64,000 bases of DNA from Pomphorhynchus laevis (GCA_012934845.2 WNNJ02000860.1:124001-188000), one strand, 5' to 3'. Shown: positions 1 through 10,186, counted from the first letter of the stretch. Made by a program: numbers and translations. The notes: a model not told the origin generated them from the sequence alone.

Positions 1-2
1 AA

Positions 3-104
3 GAGGATAAAATTAAAAACTTATGGGAACGCTATTTAAATGGGAAGATTGATCTATTTAGTATTATGTTTGATCTTAAAGAGGCTATAAAAATAAATAT
101 TTAA
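3..104 (+). CDS. possible 3'-terminal exon of an unidentified gene (partial)
   Basis: An open frame enters from the left edge and stops at TAA (102-104). The 33 residues are charged and look protein-like, including NLWERYLNGKIDLF and FDLKEAIKINI. I do not recognise the family. It lies on the + strand like the four identified host genes, so a last exon of an upstream gene is plausible. A chance frame or an old retroelement piece cannot be excluded. Confidence 0.25.
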   Translation, partial: EDKIKNLWERYLNGKIDLFSIMFDLKEAIKINI

Positions 105-260
105 TTCAAAATCTACTTATTTTCACTTCTTTTCTTCAGTTTATAATTTTAGAGTTAAAAACAACCAAAAAGAAAATAAGTATATATTTATAAATATATT
201 ACATTATATTATAATGTCATTTAACCATTTTATGAAATTAATCCTTTTTATATTTTACAG

Positions 261-317
261 GAATTGAGATTTCTAGGAACTGAGATTTCTAGGAATTGAG
301 ATTTCTAGGAATTGAGA
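261..317. repeat. 16-bp minisatellite, about 3.5 units
   Basis: Unit GAATTGAGATTTCTAG at 261, 277 (one change, C for T) and 293, then a partial unit from 309. It sits immediately left of the G-rich tract. Confidence 0.9.
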
Positions 318-344
318 CTGAACCATTTTTTTTCACCACAAATT

Positions 345-404
345 GGAGAAGGGAAAGGGGGAAGGGGAAAGGGGGAAAGGGGGGAAGGGGGAAAAGGGGG
401 AAAG
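345..404 (+). repeat. G-run tract, potential G-quadruplex
   Basis: About nine runs of three to six G separated by short A or GA spacers on the + strand, in otherwise very AT-rich DNA. This fits the loose G-quadruplex pattern of at least four G3+ runs with short loops. The translated frame across it is low-complexity and is not a gene. Confidence 0.8.
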
Positions 405-542
405 CCGGCCCCAGCATTTGTCATTAAGAGGGAGCGCTCTGATACGCATTTGGGTACCTGGGCAATCTTGAGATTAGTCTTCTTTTCTAGAGTACGTCAT
501 CCTGAGCAAATACCAAGGTTTTATAAGCAATTTATCTCGATG

Positions 543-779
543 TTACCTACTATTGTCGGCCTTAACTGAACTCTCAGGTGTGTGAGAAACCCTGAATGAT
601 TCAGCCGGAGTGCGGCGCGTTGGTGTATGCTTTTGGATGCTGATCCCCCATATTGTCTTAATGTAGACTCTGAGTTCGATTTCGGTTATTGATTGTAGTA
701 ATAGAATGTCTTTTTCTTGCATGGAGAAACTTTCCCGTACATTCGCTGTGATTTTTTTATCAATATCATTTAGAGGCAA
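543..779 (-). pseudogene. possible LINE reverse transcriptase scrap
   Basis: A 78-codon frame ends in FRVSHTPESSV, which resembles FRIAHTPEAFT just upstream of the reverse transcriptase core of LINE A (2384-3016). The rest is not recognisable. It may be a decayed copy of a related LINE. The similarity is short. Confidence 0.25.
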
Positions 780-1280
780 AACAAGGCGTTATTTGTAATT
801 CCAGATTATAGATCAAAATTGACACACTTGATATATCACATATCATTTATCAAATTTTTATAAGGTTTATAACTTTCATATAAATATTATATGCTGATAA
901 GCAAATTAAACATTTTGGAATTAGTCATTACTGTATCTTGCTTTTTTGACTGGATGGGTTTTATGTATATATGATTTTATATATTATCCAATATCTGCAA
1001 AATGATTATTAATTCTTGTATATTTTCTATTCAATCTAATAAAACCGTATTCAATTTTTTACTCTATATAGGCGAGACATAAATATGTTTGCTAAATCAT
1101 TGGTACTCACCGATGCATAAACGCTCAAGAGGTACCTGAAAGACACAAGTGAACCACCTCTCAAAACGCGTGTTTATTTATTCAAGTTAAATCCGGAGTT
1201 TAATTTACATAAATGATAAAGCTTCGATATTTTACTCGATGCATTAAAATAAGAACTTTATTGTTTATTAGATAAAATAA
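780..1280. other. AT-rich spacer, nothing recognised
   Basis: No gene-like frame, long repeat or RNA gene is apparent. It runs up to the 3' end of LINE A. Confidence 0.6.
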
Positions 1281-1501
1281 TTCTATGATTATTATTTATT
1301 CAATTACAAGATTAGCCGTAGGGCTGTTTTGTCTGATCAAAGGAAAAAAAGAAAACAAATTGAAAAGAAAAAAATTCAGCATTCCTCCCAAGGATAACGA
1401 TCCGGTATAGACTGTAAGTTTGTCTCGCACAGCCATTGCTCCATCCTCCGCATGAACTGCTGTCTACTCTGAATAGCGACCATATCCTCCGGAAGTAAGT
1501 T

Positions 1502-3016
1502 TTACATCCTCACCGCCCGGTGCGATAGGCGAATGATTCTATACAGCTGCCTATGGTGCAGCGTTTTCACAGTCAAAGAGTGGCCCCGATTCGTATCACG
1601 TTTGTTCCGCTGGATACAGTTTGCCGGCCACCCATCACGTCCGAGTAACATATCTCTGAAGCATAAGATGCCGCTACACACTATCGCAGACCGAACCGAC
1701 GGTATACCTATCTCTCGCAAGCGATCCCTATAAGAATACCTACTTGGAAGACGACAGCACCTCGTCAACCTGCGAAGAACATTTTCTAAATCATTCAGCA
1801 CGCCTCGCGTGCACGGAAATGTTGCTGGTGTACAGTATTAAAGAATGGGCCTAATTATTAAGTTGCACATTACTTTAAGACAAAACACAGATGGGTAACG
1901 AAAGCACCTACGAAGCACATAGCTCAATTGTCTGGTCTACTGAATAATCCTGTCTGTGTTTGGACGACTCTTTAACGATTCGTGCACAAGTACCCCTAAG
2001 TCTCTAGTGCATTGTACCTGCTCAATTGGCTCACCACCTAAACTATACACAAATGAGAATTTCTTAACTCCTTAGTGCATGTGACTGCACTTCGAGGTAT
2101 TCAAAAGCAAACCCGTCGTCCTGCTCCATATGCTTATAGTGTCGAGGTCATCTTGAAGCTATAAACAGTTATCATATGAACGAACACACTTCCGTAACTT
2201 CAGGTCATCCGCAAACGCTAGTACATCACATTCTAATCTTACAAGTAGATCCTGAAGAAAAATATTGAATAACAAGGGTCCCAGGACCGATCCCTGAGGA
2301 ACACCTGCGTAAGTATTTCGTGGAGGAGAAAGGCTACTCCCTAACCTAACTTGATATGATCGACCTTTCAGGAACGACTTGATCTAAAGAACTACACTCG
2401 GATCAATCCCGTATTGAGCCAACAGTAAGAGCAAAAGATCGTGCGGTACTCGGTCGAACGCCCTACTAAAGTCAATGTAAATTACATCAACCACATCCCC
2501 GTTTGCAACTATGTCTGTCCAACTTTCACGTGCCGTAATTAGATTGCTAAGGCAGGACTTGCCGGTACGAAAGTCATGCTGAGATGGGTGTAGTAGCTTA
2601 CCTCTTTCCATGTGAGTGGTAATGTATTTATGCACAAACATCTCGATGCATTTGCATACAATACTCGTCAGGCATACTGCACGATAATTTAACGGATCGT
2701 CTCTGCTACCCTTTTTATGAATGGGGATGACGTAAGATTGTCTCCAGTGATCAGGGATGCGCGAAGTATGTATCGACATCTTAAGCATCTCTGATAGTGG
2801 CGATGCTAATAGATCATGAAGATTCCGGAGGATAAAGGGGTGTATACCGTCTGGGCCGGCCGAAGTATATGGTGACAATCCGTGCAGTTCCCGAGAAACC
2901 TCAGCCGGGTGAACAAGCGGCATATACGACGTGAATGCCTCAGGAGTGTGCGCTATACGGAAGCCTTTAGATGGCGTGGAACAATCAAGTTCAAACGCTG
3001 TCGCTAGCACGCTCAC
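1502..3016 (-). pseudogene. LINE A ORF2 reverse transcriptase part
   Basis: The frame at 3016-2384 has SAGPDGIHPFIL, VIPIHKKGS, NYRAVCLTSI and IDFSRAFDRVPHDLL, which are RT motifs 1 to 3. The next block, read from about 2320 to 2200 in another frame, has GVPQGSVLGPLLFNIF and the catalytic FADDLK. The C-terminal region follows at 1801-1502, with YRDRLREIGIPSVRS and RGHSLTVKTL. Shifts and gaps separate the blocks, so the enzyme is not made. Confidence 0.75.
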
Positions 3017-3155
3017 GATTTCATCAGGTTCTCGTCCGAATACCCTGAATTTTCAGAGATAACTTAAATAGTTTATTTCGCATCTTCAAAATGTCAAGTA
3101 ACTCATGATCAAACCACGGAGGTTTAAATTTCGAAGAGGATTGTATGGGAGGGTC

Positions 3156-3928
3156 CTATTTAACTTTACGTATGTTAAGAAATGTTTTACTGAAAACTAA
3201 ATCCAATAACGAGGAGCTATTTCCTATAAACCTAGTTGACTGAGTGACTTGTTGTATAAGAGCTAAATCGTCTACAAGAAAATTCCATAAGTCAACATCC
3301 ATCTGACTTACACCGCGAGGACATTCGAAAAGGGAGCTCTCAGTTAGGTTCGGAATATTAAAGTCACCAAGAAGGATCAAATTGGACGGTTTCGACACTT
3401 TCGTGAAAAACTGATCATGTCATGTTTCAAGCAGCAAGTGCGCGGAGTACGATAGCAAACGCAAATCGACATTGTCGTATCACCCGATTTCACTGTTAAA
3501 GAGTGCGACTCCAATAGATCATCATCTCGATATGACATGACGTTGGTCACAATCATTTTGTTGTCTACATAGATCGCAACCCCACCACCACGGCGGGTGT
3601 TTCCTCGGTCAGTTCTTAATAGTGAGAAGCCCGGGATGTTAACACAATTGTCATCAATACCACTGTGCAGCCAGGTCTCAGTGAGTGCGAAAATAGACAC
3701 GTCGCTGTTTGATAAATAAAAGTTGAACTCATCAAATTTAGAGACTAAGCTGCGAACATTGGAACATGCAATCCTGATAGGATGACTACCGTAATTCACC
3801 GGACTTTTCGATAAGATGGTACGAAATGAAACCAAGTCTCCTAAAGCTCCCTTCGTTGAGTTTTTATAGTCAACTTCTCCCACCGTACAAATGGTCGGCG
3901 TCGAACCACCCGAAAATTTCGGATACAT
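3156..3928 (-). pseudogene. LINE A ORF2 endonuclease part
   Basis: Two overlapping frames (3928-3377 and 3398-3156) carry the APE-type endonuclease signatures IACSNVRSLVSKFDEF, ALTETWLHSGIDD, RRGGGVAIYVD and ILLGDFNIPNL. The Asn, Glu and Asp residues typical of the active site are visible. The domain nicks target DNA to prime reverse transcription. A frameshift near 3390 separates the two halves. Confidence 0.75.
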
Positions 3929-5196
3929 AAATCCTCCTCACCTAATTGACGCCTGTTATATAGTTCCTTCCTAGCAAGAGACAATTGTCGGCGATCCTCG
4001 ATCGAAAGGTCCTTGAAGATGCGCGTAGACGTACCCGCTAATCTGTAAGCTCTATTAAGAATGGAAGCGGCTTGATTAGAAGACGCACAAACTAATCTTA
4101 GTAATCTAGTCTTACCATTTCCGTCTCTTTTGCCGATTCTGTGAAGGGCCAATACCTGTAGAGATTCTGCCAAACCTTCCTCACCCTCAATGAAAACGCC
4201 GGAAAAGATCTGCCGCACTGAGCCAACATCATCATTAATACGATTTTGAGCACTGTCGGATTGGGACTCATAAACGTTGGCAAAGATCACACATTTGGAT
4301 CTATCTATAACAGATCTTTTATCTCGTATGTTACTCGAACGTGGGGTCCGGATAGATCGCTGCTCCAGACGAGTTGCCGCATGAGAAGCTCCAGAATGAG
4401 TTCCGAAATTGGGACGATCTTCTTTGTAGTGCATAGATCTATTGTTGCATGGTCTGTTTGTGATCCTCGATCAGAAATTCTATTTATCTTGCAAGCTCTG
4501 CTACCGATACTTGGTGAAGGAATTTGTTTAAAAGTAGGCATCTGGTTCAATACTGCATTTCGTAACTCCGCAAGTTTTGCTTTGCATTGCATCACTTTTG
4601 AATTGGTTTGTTCGACACACCGAACTCTGCAAATCAGCAGTAGTGACGTCAAGCGTGTCAGGGGTGAGATAGATATTGGGAACCATGATGCTGTGACTAT
4701 GCTCTATCATCCAGGTTCAGCTGAAGGAGTTAGGAGAAGTCGTTTCCGTTCTGTGATGAGAAGGATCGTTTGATTTTATTGTATCGTCTGAGTCACTGAC
4801 AGCATTGACCATCAACGGTGATTCTACTTTTTCCTTCAGACCGTCGCCAATATCAAATACTTGGCAGGTATTCAACTCTCCAGAAATAAGCACGGACCGA
4901 GATGGCCACTTGTCTGGCTTGGCACGAAAAACCCTCTCAACAGCCTGGACACAAAAACTTGTGGCACTACTCACGTGTTCTTGTTCGTCAGAACAGATTC
5001 GTCTATACAAACCATTTACACTCTCAGTTAGCTTGTTCATTTGAGAGTTCAGACGGTCAAGAGCTTCACTTGCACAAATTCCGCACAGGAAATTTTTGTC
5101 CTTCACGGATTTATCATCAAAAGTATGAATGACAACCGTCCAACAGCCACACGCACTGTTACTACAAGCAACTTGCGATTCAACATGCCGTGGCAT
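3841..5196 (-). pseudogene. LINE A ORF1 (Cys finger plus RRM-like), frameshifted
   Basis: The N-terminal frame (5196-4717) begins MPRHVESQVACSNSACGCW and continues to KNFLCGICASEAL. Its Cys-x4-Cys and Cys-x2-Cys pairs match the ORF1 fingers of LINEs B, C and F. A middle frame lies around 4652-4305. The C-terminal frame (4434-3841) carries the RRM-like part, with ALHRIGKRDGNGKTRLLRL, then FKDLSIEDRRQLSLARKEL, then IRNFRVVRRR. Such ORF1 proteins bind RNA and act as chaperones during retrotransposition. The domains sit in different frames, so at least two shifts have accumulated. Confidence 0.7.
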
Positions 5197-5317
5197 CTGT
5201 TCTAGTTCAGGATTGAAGGTTCAGCAAGTTTGCCTTTTACTGCCCTGTGCCTTGTTATATTGCTTTTATTTGTTTTACTCTTTTTACCGCATTGTTTTAT
5301 CATTTTCGCTATTGTTT

Positions 5318-5365
5318 CTGAATTCTCTCAACAGCATGGACACAAAAACTTGTGACACTCCTCGC
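5318..5365 (-). repeat. 48-bp second copy of a LINE A ORF1 segment
   Basis: The stretch around CTCTCAACAGCATGGACACA closely matches 4930-4975 inside LINE A ORF1. It abuts the (ATT)n tail of LINE B, which suggests that B landed in or beside another A-like copy. Confidence 0.6.
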
Positions 5366-5469
5366 GTTATTATTATTATTATTAAATACAACAGCAGCAA
5401 AAGAGCGTAGAGCTCGTACAGGCTGGGTACAGGGTTAAAAAAAAATATATCAATGAAAATCCGATTGTT

Positions 5470-7527
5470 TTAAGTTAGTACATTCTTCAGATTTCTCTTG
5501 AAAGACAAAATACTGGAGGCCGAAACCACTTGACTTGGTAGCTTATTCCAGCTTATCCACGTTCGGTTGACAATTCTGTTAAATCTTCTTCGTGGACGAA
5601 TGTGGGTCTTTAACGTGAGGTGATGTCCCCTCAATCTGTTTGAATTTCGAAGTTCGAACAGTTTGCGACAAACATGTTCCCTCTGCCCTTTTTGAACATT
5701 AAGCGCTGTCCACACAAACATTAAATCAGATGACTTTAAAGATTTCTTCACTGTGGTCACACCAAGTGCGTGAAGTCGAAAAATGAATGAGAGCTTGCGT
5801 TGGCTGGGTACAAGATGTGTGGCCTTGCGTAATATGGATTCGTACAGGTTCATCTCTGTCGTAGTTTGAGGGTGACAGGCAGGTGAAGCGTATCTCATTA
5901 AAGATAAGACATAAGCATTGTAAATTAACTTAAAACTGGATGCGTCAAGCTGGCCAATGGTCCTTCTAATAAGTCCTAAAATTCGACGGCATTTAGCAAC
6001 TGTGTGACTGGTATGTGGGATGGTCGATAAGCTTCTATTTACGATCACTCCAAGGTCTTGAAATTGGAGAACTGTTTCAATTTCTCTTTCGTCAATGGTA
6101 TATGATGAATTGATGTGTAGATGTCCGATGCGCATATGTTTTGACTTATCGGGGTTTAATACCAGTCCCCGTTGATTACACCATGCCTTAATATTATCAA
6201 TGTCTCTCTGGAGTATCATTGGATCGCGGCTATCGATTATTAGTCGCCAAATTTTTAAGTCGTCAGCATATAAACCACATGGACTCAAAATAGCTGTAGT
6301 AAGCTCGTTGATGTAAATAATGAAGAGCAATGGACTGAGTATCGATCCCTGAGGAACACCACATCCAGGAGTTCTTGTATTTGACATATGTTTATTGGCC
6401 AATACAGTAATCTTCCGATTTCTAAGGAAGGAGTTAATCCAATTTAGGAGGGTTCCTCTGATGCCGTACTGTTCCAACGTAATAAGGAGTACATAGTATA
6501 TCCGATCAAATGCTTTGCTGAGGTCGAAAAACAAAACATCAACACTAACTCCAGCCTCGGCATATCTGGTCCAATCACTCCTCGCAAGTATGAGGTTTGT
6601 GACAGTAGATCTTCCTGAGCGGAAACCATGCTGGTTGTCGCAGAGTACTTGGTTATCTTCTAGGTGCCCGATGATTCGTTTAAAAAGCAGTTTCTCTTGC
6701 ACTTTACAAGCAACGCAGGTAAGGCTTATGGGCCGATAGTTGCTTGCTAGATTACGGTCGCCTTTTTTGTAGAGAGGTCGGATTATAGAACATTTCCAAT
6801 CTGATGGTATACAGCCTGTTGACAAGGAGAAATCGAATATGGTGTGTAAAGGTTCATATATTACTGGTGCAAGTTCCCGAAGAAGAATTGGAGGAATATT
6901 GTCTGGTCCTGCCGCAATTGATCGTGGTAGCTTTAGAAGTTCGTTAAGAACCTCAAATTTATCAAATGGAGTAAATTCGTAACACGGATATTGAGCTGTG
7001 GAGAATCTGGGGCAATACTGACAGGTAGGACTCTCTAGCGTGAATTGATCTAGGAAAATATTGGCAATTGCTTTGTCATCAGATGTGAGCTCACCGGTTT
7101 CCATAAATATAGAGTTAATCTCAGACGTAGTTGATTTTAATGAGCTGATATGTTTGAACAATTTACTGGGATATCTTTTTGATGATCGACAAAGATTGAA
7201 AACGAAGCACCTGCGTTTCTGACGTTTGAGTGCCGTAACTTGATTTCGTAATTCCTTGTAATCGGTCCAAGAACAATTCTGTTCTTTGAATTTTTTGTAA
7301 ATTTTGTCTCTTGTCTTAATCATTTGTTTAATCTGCGAGTCAAACCAAATGGGAGTTTTGTGGGATGTGCGCTGACGTTTTAAAGGGGAGAAGTAATTTA
7401 GAGCATTGATCAAAGTAGATTTGAAATTTTCCCAGCACTGATCTATGTCAATTTCATATGGATTAGGCCATTGAATGTTTCGAATAGCTTGCGTCATACT
7501 TGCGAAATTCGCTTTGAAGGGATTCAA
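5470..7527 (-). CDS. LINE B reverse transcriptase and C-terminal domain
   Basis: A 685-codon open frame with a complete non-LTR RT: IAAGPDNIPPILLREL, IIRPLYKKGDRN, NYRPISLTCV, QHGFRSGRSTVTNL, FFDLSKAFDRIYY, GVPQGSILSPLLFIIYINEL and the catalytic box LYADDLKIW. A conserved C-terminal region follows, including CNQRGLVLNPDKSKHMRIG and LRGHHLTLKTHIRPRRRF. It copies element RNA into DNA at nicked target sites. The frame continues upstream of 7527 without a stop through about 7610, where GHNDHC-type endonuclease sequence joins after one frameshift. The apparent start is therefore internal and the native product is a single endonuclease-RT polyprotein. Confidence 0.85.
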   Translation of the reverse strand: MNPFKANFASMTQAIRNIQWPNPYEIDIDQCWENFKSTLINALNYFSPLKRQRTSHKTPIWFDSQIKQMIKTRDKIYKKFKEQNCSWTDYKELRNQVTALKRQKRRCFVFNLCRSSKRYPSKLFKHISSLKSTTSEINSIFMETGELTSDDKAIANIFLDQFTLESPTCQYCPRFSTAQYPCYEFTPFDKFEVLNELLKLPRSIAAGPDNIPPILLRELAPVIYEPLHTIFDFSLSTGCIPSDWKCSIIRPLYKKGDRNLASNYRPISLTCVACKVQEKLLFKRIIGHLEDNQVLCDNQHGFRSGRSTVTNLILARSDWTRYAEAGVSVDVLFFDLSKAFDRIYYVLLITLEQYGIRGTLLNWINSFLRNRKITVLANKHMSNTRTPGCGVPQGSILSPLLFIIYINELTTAILSPCGLYADDLKIWRLIIDSRDPMILQRDIDNIKAWCNQRGLVLNPDKSKHMRIGHLHINSSYTIDEREIETVLQFQDLGVIVNRSLSTIPHTSHTVAKCRRILGLIRRTIGQLDASSFKLIYNAYVLSLMRYASPACHPQTTTEMNLYESILRKATHLVPSQRKLSFIFRLHALGVTTVKKSLKSSDLMFVWTALNVQKGQREHVCRKLFELRNSNRLRGHHLTLKTHIRPRRRFNRIVNRTWISWNKLPSQVVSASSILSFKRNLKNVLT

Positions 7528-8222
7528 TTCGGGTTTTGCCGAGGGGGCTGTTTTAAAGAGACTGACAGAAAGCGCCAGTCTAATGACACAATGATCATTG
7601 TGGCCAATAGGGGACTGAGAGAGATTTCATCAATTGTGGGTTCCCCTCGTGATAAGCAGAGGTCTAAAATGGCAGATGATTGCTTCCTCCTTCTAGTGGG
7701 TTCGTGAATATGCTGGGTTAAATTGAGATCGTTGAACGTATCGAGGAGATTGGATGATTCAACATCACAACCATGTGTCGAAGTATATAGGTCCCAATTG
7801 ACATGAGGCATATTGAAGTCTCCTAGGATAATGATCGGTGATAAGCTTGTTAGGTGATGTCGTAAAGAGATGCCAATCTTTTCAGTTGCGGAGCGCGGAG
7901 ATCGGTAAAATAAACCGATTTTTAGTTTCTGTCTATCAGGAGAAGATACTGTTGCCCACAGATATTCGTTGTATGAATCATCTGATACAATGCTGTGCTC
8001 GATGATGGTTAACGGTTGCTTGACGTATAATATAACTCCACCTCCTTTTGAGGCGGTTCGATCCGATCGTATAACAAAGTAGCCTGGGATTGAGATTTCA
8101 TTATCAGATATATCGTTGTTAAGCCAGGTTTCACTCAATGCTATGATGTTTGTGTTCATTGAATTAACGAGACACAATATTTCGTCAAATTTGTTGTACA
8201 TGCTTAAACAGTTAGAGTACAT
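7524..8222 (-). CDS. LINE B AP-like endonuclease domain, interrupted near its end
   Basis: A 232-codon frame with endonuclease motifs: YSNCLSMYNKFDEILCLV, IIALSETWLNNDISDNEI, SKGGGVILYVK, GLFYRSPR and IILGDFNMPHVNWDL. Nearly the whole domain is present. After LSPL the frame slips. The normal continuation (His-Asn-Asp-His-Cys) lies in the frame of the downstream RT, so one indel separates the two domains. Confidence 0.8.
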   Translation of the reverse strand: MYSNCLSMYNKFDEILCLVNSMNTNIIALSETWLNNDISDNEISIPGYFVIRSDRTASKGGGVILYVKQPLTIIEHSIVSDDSYNEYLWATVSSPDRQKLKIGLFYRSPRSATEKIGISLRHHLTSLSPIIILGDFNMPHVNWDLYTSTHGCDVESSNLLDTFNDLNLTQHIHEPTRRRKQSSAILDLCLSRGEPTIDEISLSPLLATMIIVSLDWRFLSVSLKQPPRQNPN

Positions 8223-8293
8223 GATGGAAATATTATTTTGAGAGTAACGGCAGTGGTGTGGTGTCGCTGTTGTTGTTGAAATTGGATTGATGC

Positions 8294-8785
8294 TTACGTG
8301 GTGGATGCACGAATCTGTGCGGCGGAGAGTGTCGATGGAACGGTTAGACGGATTCCGAGGCTGAATCGCGTATTTACCCTTCGCCGCACAACTTGAAAAT
8401 TTTTCACAATTAGATTTTTTTCACCGTTTTGAATTCTTTGTTGAAGCTCTTTCCTTGCAGATTTCAATCTGTTTCTATCTTCAGTGCTGAGGTCAGGTAG
8501 AAGTCTGATACTGGAGCCCCTTAACTTGAAGGAATTATTGATGATTTGCTTGCTAGTATCAGAGCTAACAACAACTTTCAAAAGCCTTGGTTTGGTACCA
8601 TCTTGTTTCTTCCCAATACGAAAGAGGTGTATTACCTGTCTATTTTGTTCGACTGATATTTCTGTTGGGAGAACAGTTAAAAGAACTTGCTTTACTGAAT
8701 CAACATCATGTTCAATCCGGATGAGACTGTTTGGACTCGGTGATTCATTTAAATTTACAATGATGAAACATTTATTGAGGACCAT
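8294..8785 (-). CDS. LINE B ORF1, RRM-like C-terminal domain
   Basis: A 163-codon frame including CFIIVNLNESPSPNSLIRIE, HLFRIGKKQDGTKPRLLKVV, LPDLSTEDRNRLKSARKEL and LIVKNFQVVRRR. The same order occurs in ORF1 of A, C and F. The likely role is RNA binding in the retroelement ribonucleoprotein. It is shifted relative to the upstream finger domain. Confidence 0.7.
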   Translation of the reverse strand: MVLNKCFIIVNLNESPSPNSLIRIEHDVDSVKQVLLTVLPTEISVEQNRQVIHLFRIGKKQDGTKPRLLKVVVSSDTSKQIINNSFKLRGSSIRLLPDLSTEDRNRLKSARKELQQRIQNGEKNLIVKNFQVVRRRVNTRFSLGIRLTVPSTLSAAQIRASTT

Positions 8786-8945
8786 AAAAAGTTGGGAGTG
8801 CTGTGTGATGTGGTGCTTCTGTGTTTGTTTCCGGCCTTGGATGTGTTTTCTGAGTGATATGGAATGTTTGTTTCTGTGTATCCTTGTGAGAAATGATGGA
8901 ATTCTCTAGATTTGACGAATCCAGGAAATCAGATTTAAGGTTAGA

Positions 8946-9412
8946 TCAGGAAGTTTCAAGGGTTGTTGCCTTTACGATTCGCGATCTTGCATGTCCTCGT
9001 GTCCAAACTCGAGTAGGGGTAGATTTCCGGAATATTGAAGTATCAGATGTTGCCGTTATGTTGATCGGGGCGATTTCATTGTCTAGTGAAGGTATTGTAT
9101 CTTGCTCGAATACTTCACATGTATAAGGGATATCTGATCGTAATGGTTTATCAGTGTCTTCGGTTAGTGAGCGTAGATCGTTAATAGTCTTATTTAAATT
9201 TGCATTTGCAAGAGCTGCACAGAAACCACAATAGAAATTGCGACTCGTCATTGTTTGAGAACTGTCTTAGGGGAAGCTTACTTTGGTCCATATCGTGCAG
9301 CCGTGAGAGTCACATGCCACTTCATTATCTGCGTACCCAACCGACTTTGTTGTATTGTTGTGTTTCGCTTGCTTGTTGGTCTTCTTTGTCATATTTTTGT
9401 CATATAATGTGA
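8946..9412 (-). pseudogene. LINE B ORF1 N-terminus, Cys finger, one stop
   Basis: From about 9412 the frame reads MTKKTNKQAKHNN..., then VACDSHGCTIWTKV, a TAA, then SRNFYCGFCAALANANL. The Cys-x4-Cys, Trp and FYCGFC pattern equals the finger in A, C and F. One in-frame stop interrupts it between the two Cys pairs. Confidence 0.65.
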
Positions 9413-9580
9413 TATTGTACTGGAATTCAAATTTCCATCAATTTTTCAAACGGAAAATTCGTTATTGAATAATGGATCCGACCAACAGATTTCGTTTATT
9501 GCGGTATCAATGGAATTTGATTTAAATTTCAATTTGAAATTGTAAGAACTTATTATAATCAGGACAATTTTAAATTCTTT

Positions 9581-9655
9581 AATCGTTGAAGTAATCGTTG
9601 TAATCGATGTAATCGTTGTAAACGTTGTAATCGTAGTAATCGTAGTAATATAGTT
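9581..9655. repeat. short tandem repeat, about 9-bp unit
   Basis: Imperfect units of AATCGTTGT with drift to AATCGTAGT, about eight copies, just beyond the 5' end of LINE B. Confidence 0.75.
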
Positions 9656-10186
9656 GTAATTGTATCGCGTATGATAGTAGTTACTTTTGTAAGTAGTTAA
9701 TAGGGATAATACAGATTTACCGCGAGCGTAGCGAACCTAACTGTAATCTGCAACTGTAATTGTATGTATTTTAGATTGTATATACTTTAAATCTCAAACT
9801 TTTTTAAGTTAAAATAAAAAATTGATATTTTAAATAAAGGTCATTTTTATGAATTGACTAATAAATAACAGATGTTGTATTAGAATAAGGATTAGAGGTC
9901 ATCAGGAGGAACTGCTATGCTATCAGGTTTCGGACCCTAACTCTTCTACTCAACATAGCAGCGGGGCCAAATACTTAATCAGTACGTATTTCCTCTGATT
10001 AAATTTGATTATCTAGTATCTTATTCTAATACAAAGTATATTATTTATTATCCATCCATAAAAATTTTTGGCTAATGATTTAAAATTTAGTTTTAATATT
10101 ATTGTGTTGATTTTTATATTTTACTATTTTCTGTTTGATGGTGTTTTTGTAGTAATCTAGTTTAAAATATGCATATATTAAATAAT

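Larger units (their letters stand above)
1280..5215 (-). mobile_element. LINE A: non-LTR retrotransposon, AP-endonuclease type, decayed
   Basis: Read on the - strand the order is ORF1 finger (about 5196-4717), ORF1 RRM-like domain (4434-3841), endonuclease (3928-3156), reverse transcriptase (3016 to about 2060) and C-terminal region (1801-1502). The 3' end (1280-1345 on +) shares an AGCC...GGCTGTTT segment with the 3' ends of LINEs C and E. The coding frames are broken several times by shifts, so it is a dead copy. Related to B, C, E and F. Clade is probably within the CR1/L2/jockey group; I did not resolve it further. Confidence 0.85.
5366..9420 (-). mobile_element. LINE B: AP-endonuclease non-LTR retrotransposon, nearly intact
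   Basis: The 3' tail on the - strand is an (AAT)n run (about 5366-5385 on +). Upstream of it come RT (5470-7527), endonuclease (7524-8222), the ORF1 RRM-like domain (8294-8785) and the ORF1 finger (8946-9412). Total length is about 4.05 kb. The ORF2 part shows one frameshift near 7610; ORF1 shows one early stop and one shift. It is better preserved than A and F. Confidence 0.85.

Noticed and set aside
312-569. Gly/Lys-rich 85-codon frame
   Set aside because: It runs through the G-run tract and has no family resemblance.
4246-4773. 175-codon + strand frame
   Set aside because: It is antisense to LINE A ORF1 domains and has no recognisable family.
9820-10020. Standard hammerhead ribozyme in the Penelope end
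   Set aside because: CTGATGA and CGAAAC are present, but stems I to III could not be arranged in any of the three usual orders by hand, so only a structured segment is claimed.
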